NCBI GenBank assembly: GCA_022606135.1
Contig: JABYQN010000001.1
Span: 4,836,001 to 4,900,000, forward strand
Reading direction: 5' to 3'
From: Fomes fomentarius
Lineage: Eukaryota; Basidiomycota; Agaricomycetes; Polyporales; Polyporaceae
Length of the DNA: 64,000 nucleotides
The notes below the pieces were generated by a model. That model ran no database searches and had not been told where the DNA came from. It saw only the letters and a program-made list of their open reading frames with translations. Position 1 is the stretch's first letter, and every line of letters begins with the position of its first letter. Made by a program: the position numbers and the translations under genes. Shown here one piece after another: positions 56,862-64,000 of the stretch.

Positions 56862-58907
56862 TACAGCCACACGCCAGTCAGATCGTGATCATGTTCATCA
56901 GTCCGATCCAGCTCCAAGTGCATTCCAACCAGCGCGACGTCTTGCGAGTACCTGCCATCCCGCACCAGTCAAAATCAACGAGCGCAACACTGTCGCGAAT
57001 GAAGAGCGCGTTTGGCTGCTCCAGATCCCCTAACACGGACCCGCGCTCGTGCACCATCACCATCGGCGCCCGGGGCGATTCGAGCACTCCTCTGCTAGTA
57101 CACGCCTCTGCATCCTCGGCGATGAGGTCCATGACGATGATCCAGAAGCCCACATCGGGCTCGAACGCGCAGTATCGCAGCCTCGGACCCCGCGGGGACG
57201 CGTCATCGTAGTTGTATGCAAACTTGACCACAACTTGGACTCCTTCTCCATCGGGCGCGCTCGCACGCCGAGCCTCAGCGAGGAAGACGGCCGCCGTGCT
57301 GGAGTCCGGGGACAGAGGCTTCTTGTACGCAAGGATGAACTCTTCCGCGCTCACGTGGTCACGATACCTCGTGAAGTGAGGGCCGATGAAGGAGGTATGA
57401 ACTCTCGGAGCAGGAGGGCGGGTTCCACCAAGAATACCGACGGGCGAGGGCTGAGGCTTAGGTGTGAGGTACTCGTGGACCACTTTCGTGTAGTACTCGT
57501 CGAGCTCTTCGATACACATCTTGAGTGCGCGGAAGAACCTCGCGATGCGATATCCTGCGGCATCCAGAGGGGTGCGACCGATTGCGATCGTGGGGCCGGG
57601 CACGACCAAGATGTAGTCTGTCAGGTTCTGGACGATAAGTCTATCGGCGAACACAGCGCCGCTAATCATGATGTACGGGCCAGTCATGCCGATGAGTAGT
57701 GCGGGACAACAACAGACCTCCCTGATCGTCCGTGCCTGTGACAGAGATAATTGAGGTGAACGTTAGATATAAGACATTGCAGATTACTGGCCTCGTCAGA
57801 GGAGTATATAGCGACGTAATCACATTCGGCCTTGGCGATCGGATCGCACCCACCGATCCCAAAATCAACGTTCACCTCTGTTATCGTGGTGATGATTCTG
57901 AAGCCGTCGGGTGTCTTCACGGAGGACGCTCGGCCATGTGGCTTCATTGTGCCCGACGCAGTCGGGAGAGTGACCGGGTCCAGGATAGTGGGGTGCACAG
58001 CCTGGTTCATTGAGGGAGCTAATGCCTTGATTCGATTGTCCACCACACCGTAGAAGTCGACTGCACGGGCGATGAAACTATGCGCATGCCCGAGCTCCTC
58101 GTGCGTGAGCTCTGTATCTTCGAGATCGTTCATGAAGGAAAGGAAGTGACCGAAGACGGGATGATAGATGGTGATCGGAGCGATGTCAAACGGACTGGGT
58201 CTCGGCGTACGAGGTTTCTGGGTCTGGATAAGGTTGCCTGCAACGGCGCCGCGGGCCACTCTGTTGCGGAAAGCGAGAGCGATGTACTCGCGATCTATGA
58301 GATTTGTGATGTTAAGGAGTACATCGACATCATGATGGAGGGTCACTTACTAATCCGTCCCTGCCACTGATCCAGTTCCAACTCGGACAACGTCGGGGGG
58401 AAAGCTTGAGGGGGTCCGATGGCTAGGAAGGATCAATGAAGGATATATGCGGAGGTATCGGCTCTGGTACGCACTCGATACAGCGATCAGCTTGTTCAAT
58501 CGGGCTTCGTCCCACCCCTTCAAAGAAACATGACTCAAGTGTGGTACTGCATTCTGTAGGTATTCGCTCGTGACGACGTGAAAGGCGTCTTTGAAGGCCC
58601 GAGTTGTTTGTTTGGCGGGACGGATATCAGCTTCGAGCTAGAGCAGATGAGCATACAGGGTTGTCACATTGAGAGTGGCTCTGAGACGTACCTCATAGAA
58701 TTGGACCTCAATCACACTGTGAGGTGTGATTTTGAGAGAATGTTCTCTGCGACGAATGTCCTCCAGGATGGTGTCCTCCAGATTGGATATATAGGTAGAT
58801 TTGGTAGACACATATTCGTAGGCAACGGAAGCAAGGAACTCAAGTGTGTCCAAGGGGTCTGGTCCAGAGAGACGGAGAACAGGGATGTTGAGTGTGATTT
58901 CACCCAT
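56862..58907 (-). CDS. Atypical kinase-like gene K2
   Basis: Best preserved member of the kinase-like family here. Exon 1 (58692-58907) reads MGEITLNIPVLRLSGPDPL then EFLASVAYEYVSTKSTYISNLEDTI and ITPHSVIEVQFYE; a phase-0 intron leads to LEADIRPAKQTTRAFKDAFHVV (to about 58466), then REYIALAFRNRVARGA, ITIYHPVFGHFLSFM, LEDTELTHEELGHA, AECDYVAIYSSDEA, SGAVFADRLIVQNLTDY and a kinase-like core: VQVVVKFAYNYD, HERGSVLGDLEQPNALF (Asp and Asn of the catalytic loop kept; HRD altered) and VALVDFDWCG for DFG. The long frame stops at 56878, but the sibling's ending (RYPSNIVLVD...GHDAYQFEYLTG) is found in the next frame as RYSQDVALV and EHDHDLTG up to a stop near 56862, so a shift lies near 56951-56957. 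The junction near 57735 is unresolved. Activity as a kinase is inference. Confidence 0.72.
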
Positions 58908-59428
58908 GCGATCAAAGGGCCGCTGGACGCTGCTGGACGTGGTTGACGTTGAAAGTGTACTCAGTCACCAGTGATTTGAAGTCACGTGCATGGCGTCTGG
59001 TACATGCAGAGGAAGCGCCTAGAGAATATGATAGTACGGTGGCTCACTCGGACATCCACGCTGGCAGTGGCTTTCAGATTCATTTCTATCGATCATCACA
59101 GCTCAAGACTATTGCAACTACCTGTATTTAAGAGGGCTTGCGACATGACCGGCATATATGTATATCCTTTACCAAATACGCTTGCTTGCAAAACACAAGT
59201 AACTTGTACGGCGCGGATCTGCATCGCACAATCTCATTATCCTAGAGGATGCGCTTAATCTGCCACCCCATAGTTTAAGGGCTCTACAATCGCGCAAAAA
59301 GTGTACCTGCGGGCGTTAGGACTCCACGTCCGACGATTCGTCGTCGGGAACCCTGTTAATGCAGTCCACACAAGTCGTCCTCGCCGCATGCCGCCCGCCA
59401 ACCTGCATACGACACACACCTCTCACAA
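58908..59428. other. Divergent intergenic region of the K2/E5 pair
   Basis: About 520 bp between a leftward kinase-like gene and a rightward DUF6534-like relic. An AT-rich block CATATATGTATATCC lies near 59151. Spacing is similar in the other two pairs. No gene inside. Confidence 0.5.
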
Positions 59429-60215
59429 TAATCGCTCCCTTCGATATTGAGACGTACCTGAGGTGTAAGTAAGTCCTTCCCCCGCCTTTTCATATCCCCA
59501 GCTCATAGTTGCAGTCTCGGTGTCATCCTGTGCAGCCTCGCTATCACGGCAGCGTAAGTGCGTTTTAATCTTATCATTGCTGAAAATTTATTCACCTCAT
59601 TCTAGGATCTTTGGAGGTATCTGACCCATCCGGTTAGGTGGCCTCATACTTTCGCCACTATTGGAGCGAGGACAGATACGCGTTGAAGGCGCTTGTGCGT
59701 TTGATCTACTACCCCGCTTTGCACGGTCTTCGTTCTGACACTGACAGCATGTATGGCGGCAAGGTCTCGGCCGTTTGGGCATTGGATTGTCTCCAAATGG
59801 CGCTATATTTATACACTGGTCGGCCGTCTTGGTCTCCTCTAGCTATCCACGTGTGGTACTGACTCACAATGCTCATAGTTGCGCATTACCTAGTGTACGC
59901 TCACAATGACCTACTCGGTCAATCGATGCTCTCATGGTATGTCTATATCTTCGCAATAGTGGTGTTGTGCTCACACGTATCTACTCAAGCCACTTCAGGA
60001 CATCAGGCGTGAGTGCTGTAAAATATTGCAGTCGAGCGGAGCGCACATCTCACACGAACGATCATAGGCGCAGATGGTCGTGAATGTAAGTCCGCCGCAT
60101 GAAGCAAGTCAGACGCTACTCTGACACCACACACATAGTCTACCCTGATGGCTCTGGTCCAACTGCATGTCTGTTTCTTCTATGTACATCATCAAATCAT
60201 TGATTTCTCTATCGA
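59429..60215 (+). pseudogene. Truncated DUF6534-like gene, copy E5
   Basis: Where E3 has AATGAGTGCTCCCTTCGA this copy has AATAATCGCTCCCTTCGA, so the start codon is lost. It continues with LGVILCSLAITAA, IFG, a deletion that shrinks the next intron to about 20 nt, VASYFRHYWSEDRYALKALV, the WALDCLQMALYLYT block, VAHYLVYAHNDLLGQS and the beginning of a LMALVQL block; the C-terminal half is missing. The copy ends where the 3' flank of the gene at 60473-62361 begins. Confidence 0.75.
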
Positions 60216-60472
60216 GAGTAAAAGGCAAAGTGATTGATCATCTCCGCCACTCGATGAGGCGGCGACACTGTCCAGCACGGACTCGGAGCTCGGTAGTACG
60301 GATGGATATCAGAATGAATGTCACGTCGGATTTGACGTGATGAGTTACACCAAGGATTGAGGGGATGCAAGTAATCATTTGCGCGACTCGTATAGCGCAT
60401 TGTAGTTGTTGCGACTGATTTGACTCCATACCAAGGAAGTCGCACCAAGCTCACACTCAAGACGAAAACTAT

Positions 60473-62361
60473 TTACTGCAGGGGGGTGGGATAGGAAGGG
60501 ACGTTATACATGTTCAGGTTATGCGCACATCCCATATCTCCGCAGTTGACCTCCTCCGAGTCCTTGAGACTGTCGCCGTCAGGCGCCTCCTGATGAGTAG
60601 GTTTGTTTGATTTTCTATCCCGGAAGACAGTCGAATAGACCATTGTTGTGGGAAGCGCGGGGCCATCACAATCAATGCGACCCAGACTGAATCCGCCGCG
60701 GTCATAGTACGACTTGTCGAGTCCTACAAGGAGGATGATGACCGTCGGATAAATTGCCTACAAACGGATTGTAGTATGACAATCAGTCATGAAGGCGAGT
60801 GAGCGAACAAACAGAGAGATGAGACAGACGATAGTGAGATTGAGGCCTCCTTGGATGAAGAATTGGAAGCCATGGACAAAGGGGTCGACCGTGTACCTTT
60901 CGTAAGCCTCGGTTTGAATAGGGTTAGTGGTATTGGCTCCGATAAGTTGGAAATGGTTGGTAGGTGAAGAGTTGGTAGAGTTGCTGCTGGTGTGAAGGAT
61001 GATATTTTCGAAGATATTCTGCGTGCTGCCTACCGTGGACTTGAAATGGCTCAGCGAGAGCTGGTAGCCAACAATCAATGTCTGTAGAAGTATTGATCTA
61101 AGCCACGCATGCCACATGTATAGAGAGCATGTTATACGGACGCACCCAGATCACGCAGTATACTACGCCTGACTCTACGATGAGTGCTAGAACACGCTCA
61201 GCCTGCGAGCGTCCTGAACATAGCCGGAGATGCTTCGCGATGAGCCGCCAGTGCGTCCTGCGCGGCCCTCTCAGCTGCAGGTTCGCGACACAGTCACAAG
61301 TAAAGGACATACCAAGCTTTGTACGCAACGAGAGCTGTCGCGGCGATATTCGTGACAAGAGATATAACACAGGTGGCCATCCCAGTTCCATCGCCTTGGT
61401 ACAGCGTGCCGACTGGGAAGGTTGAATTGAAGTTGCCCGAAGCCAGCGCTACACTGGATCTGTGCGTGTGCATACACGAATGAGTGGTGTCGGCGATACC
61501 CAGAGCTACGCAGTGAAGCGATGAACGACTTTTACAAGGACGCGACTTGTGCTGATAGACCAAGGCTTACCGGCAGTGCCCAGTATCAGGAAGATACCGA
61601 GGACGCGCACCACACAATTTCCTTGCCAAATGGACCAAACGCGCCACCATACGATCGTGTCACCCAATATGACCTAGGTATATGAGATGAATTTCAAAAT
61701 CATCCCTGTCATAGTCAAAGCGGGATAGGTCTGTAACGCACATTGACAGTGAGAGCAGTCGTCGCTGCACAGTCATGTATATTCTCGAAGGAGGCAAATG
61801 CATGCAGTGCATTGTGCCTTTCATTCTCTACCGCGCAGTATACTGGATCCTTGGCTTCAATTAGGGAGCAGATCAATGCCCCGAGTACGTTCCGTCCGAA
61901 TTCGGCACTCGTGCGCAGCGCGATTTCTTCCTTCCTGGAGTGCAACGCCCAGGAGACACAGGCGCTGGCGTACATCATTGTGAGGGCAACGAGGAGTAGA
62001 GTAGTTGAGAGCCGGCGAAGACCTTTACGGCTGCAGTAGAGAGGTTGGGGTACATACTATCAGGAGTTCTCCGTGGGTCGCACAGGCCTCGGAGAACACG
62101 CACCTTAGCATGAAGGCCGCACTTATAGTGCACAGTGTGAGGATAACTGAGGAAAGAAGGCGTATTCAGATGTCAACTTCAACAATCCACGCATGGGCGT
62201 AAACGTTAACGTTGAACATTGGGCTCACCAAAAAGCATACCCGATAACCTCCCGATCGGCCACGCCATATCAACCCCATTGACAAATCCATCTCCATTCG
62301 CAGCATTGACAAGAAGAAATTGCGCCCAATTCCCGGTGGCGTTGAACTGTGCAACTTCCAT
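60473..62361 (-). CDS. Seven-helix membrane protein of the multicopy family, intact
   Basis: Predicted 469-residue polytopic membrane protein. Exons on the minus strand are 62229-62361, 62104-62146 (43 nt), 61742-62030, 61571-61673 (103 nt), 61313-61505, 61146-61257, 60830-61081 and 60473-60757; they sum to 1410 nt with all phases consistent. Blocks in order: MEVAQFNATGNWAQF and VDMAWPIGRLSGMLFG; VILTLCTISAAFML; RKGLRRLSTTLLLVALTMMY; VILGDTIVWWRVWSIW; TCVISLVTNIAATALVAYKAW; ERVLALIVESGVVYCVIW; AIYPTVIILLVGLDKS; and a polar C-terminal tail. Exon lengths agree with 30596-32369 except in loops, notably an enlarged exon 7 rich in Asn and Thr (NSTNSSPTN), possibly a glycosylated extracellular loop. 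Function unknown. Confidence 0.87.
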
Positions 62362-64000
62362 ATTTTGAGGCCTGCTCGGGAACCACATACGGACGAAGGA
62401 CAAATAGATGAGGAAGACAGACAAAAGTAAGAGGCCGAGTCAGTGCTCGGGGTCATCTGTATAAGCAGCTCGGACTTGTGAGCCGTCCATTTATCTGATT
62501 CATGGAGCATTCCCTGGCTACAGTGATAGATGTACACATCCGGAAAAGGGACTCACTTACCTCATTCTTTGTGACCCAGGTGAATACAATCCAACGACGA
62601 TAACACGCAGCCGTGGGATAGATAGCCTTGTGTGCACTTGTATGTCGTGTCGTGTAGCTACCACCGCCATTGTCGGAGGAGCTGATAACAAATGACGCTG
62701 AAGTATTACAACGTTCTGGATCAAACTGGATGGATTCATTGTTGTTGTGGAGACCTATGGAAGCCTGACTGCGAGAACGTTAACGTTTTACATTCAACGC
62801 TCAAAGGCTGTACCTGTCGATTATACGCCGCTGAATGGATCCAAATCGGCTGTAGATCGACTAGAAAGTTCATAGTAGGACTGATGGCACTCACGAGTCA
62901 GGCTAGTACGTCTTGTGCGAAAAAGCGGCTGCTGCGGTTCGCCAGAGTGCACTATGAACTTGGTTAAAAGTGCTACCTAGGCCACGCTGGAAGCGTGTTT
63001 GATCACGGGAGGAGAAACTCAAGTTACTCAACACTTAGGGGACGGAGTTGACGGCCCGAAGCTTTGAGGCGGCGAAGATGGAATGTCTGGCGCCAGCCGG
63101 GTGTTGCGGCCAGCCGGGTGTTCATCCGATCACATCTGGTTCGTGAACGTCCTTCTTGCTCCCAACCTCCGCTCTTTACCAAAACACTGTACATGCTCAT
63201 GCAAGAACCGCAACATGGGTCTTCCTTTGATATCAAGCATGATGTGCGCGGCATGGCCTTCCGTACGGCGAGGATGGCGACCGGCGCTACTGGCGATGAC
63301 TCGGCCTATCCAGACGATTATCGCAACACACTTCCTACATTGTGTGCGCGCGAGAGCTTTGGCTAGCAAAAAATCGGATACTATGGTGACGCTTGAGGCG
63401 AGTTTCGCGATTTGCTAGTGTTAACCGATATCCCCATCCTGCGCTGGAAGCTCTCCTCCCTCAATAACTGCGCTGCTTTGATGGCGTAACCAGGCCTATT
63501 GACCGATGACATCCACTCCTTTGTCTCCGGCACTCCTAAAACTATCTGGGCAGACGATCGGACGGAGTCTGGCAAGAACATCCCTCACGTTCGGTGCACA
63601 CACGTTAACCCAAGTTGCACTACAGTCTGCTAGGCCACGCAAATTGCCCTCGTTGATCTTCAGGCATACCAAGACAGACATCTCCCGTTTTCTGACCCAG
63701 TCCCATGTGTTCGTTGTGCGCACGCCATGCCCTTCCATCCTGGGCGACAGGCTTCTCCACCGTCAGGTACTCCAGAGCTACCTCTGGAACCTAGACCCTC
63801 AACTACTCCGACGGGATTGACGTCTTGATCATACGTTCGGTTCCCGACGCCCCTCTCATCCCTGAAGCTCGGAGTCCCAACTTCGTGCTCCCTCGCTCCT
63901 ATCCAACTGGTACGAGTACGAGGCTCGGTGCGCTCTTTATTCATCCTCTCCCTTGCTCAGACATCTCCATCTCAAGCGAATTGACAGCGTGCGTACATTG
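62362..64000. other. No gene recognised
   Basis: Immediately right of 62361 should be the promoter of the seven-helix gene. Further right, plus-strand frames 63064-63418 and 63506-63820 are open but have no domain, signal peptide or clear splice sites that I can use. A gene cut by the window edge is possible. Confidence 0.35.

Noticed and set aside
56953..57699. Plus-strand frame of about 216 codons within 57049-57699
   Set aside because: Antisense to the kinase-like core of K2, whose minus-strand reading is conserved with K1.
1..64000. CRISPR array, rRNA or tRNA genes
   Set aside because: No regularly spaced repeats with unique spacers and no rRNA or cloverleaf-like motif was noticed; the genome is eukaryotic.

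Overview
The window looks like nuclear DNA of a mushroom-forming basidiomycete (Agaricomycetes; a polypore-type genome is my guess from family content). Genes are split by many short GT-AG introns of about 50-90 nt, and the recognisable families are typical of such genomes: microsomal cytochrome P450s, multicopy membrane proteins of seven-helix type (a DUF6534-like family and a second unnamed family), Ser/Thr-rich surface proteins with one membrane helix, atypical protein-kinase-like genes and a HET-domain gene. I saw no rRNA, tRNA, CRISPR array or prokaryote-like operon.

Layout. 1-308 (+): last exon of a seven-helix protein. 858-3124 and 5335-7605 (-): tandem P450 paralogues with the same ten-exon plan; the first is intact (574 aa), the second lacks 2 nt of reading frame. 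7.6-11 kb: no gene, one copy of a dispersed repeat. 11024-12649 (+): damaged seven-helix gene. 15271-16914 (+): intact single-pass surface protein. 17.9-19.9 kb (-) and 26.9-28.9 kb (-): two near-identical DUF6534-like genes inside ~3 kb duplicated units, separated by a young 1055-bp terminal-inverted-repeat element (20647-21701). 30596-32369 (+): intact seven-helix gene. 33-45 kb: a mosaic of inverted segmental duplications carrying kinase-like genes or relics and DUF6534-like genes, plus a second TIR element (34423-34925). 45042-46813 (-): frameshifted surface-protein paralogue. 47552-49971 (-): tRNase Z. 50698-52746 (-): intact HET-domain gene. 54.8-56.6 kb: decayed copy of the tRNase Z 5' end plus a seven-helix gene 5' end. 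56.9-60.2 kb: kinase-like gene and a DUF6534-like relic. 60473-62361 (-): intact seven-helix gene. 62.4-64 kb: nothing recognised.

How it fits together. This is an accessory, duplication-rich region rather than a metabolic cluster; there is no biosynthetic backbone enzyme beside the P450s. The most interesting organisation is a divergent pair, kinase-like gene (leftward) and DUF6534-like membrane gene (rightward), about 0.5 kb apart, seen three times (once inverted), which suggests a co-duplicated two-gene module. A second head-to-head pair, tRNase Z and a seven-helix gene, has also been copied. Several genes are interrupted by one-base shifts, mostly beside C/G homopolymers, including the housekeeping tRNase Z; this points to possible assembly errors as well as real decay, so 'pseudogene' calls based only on such shifts should be held loosely.
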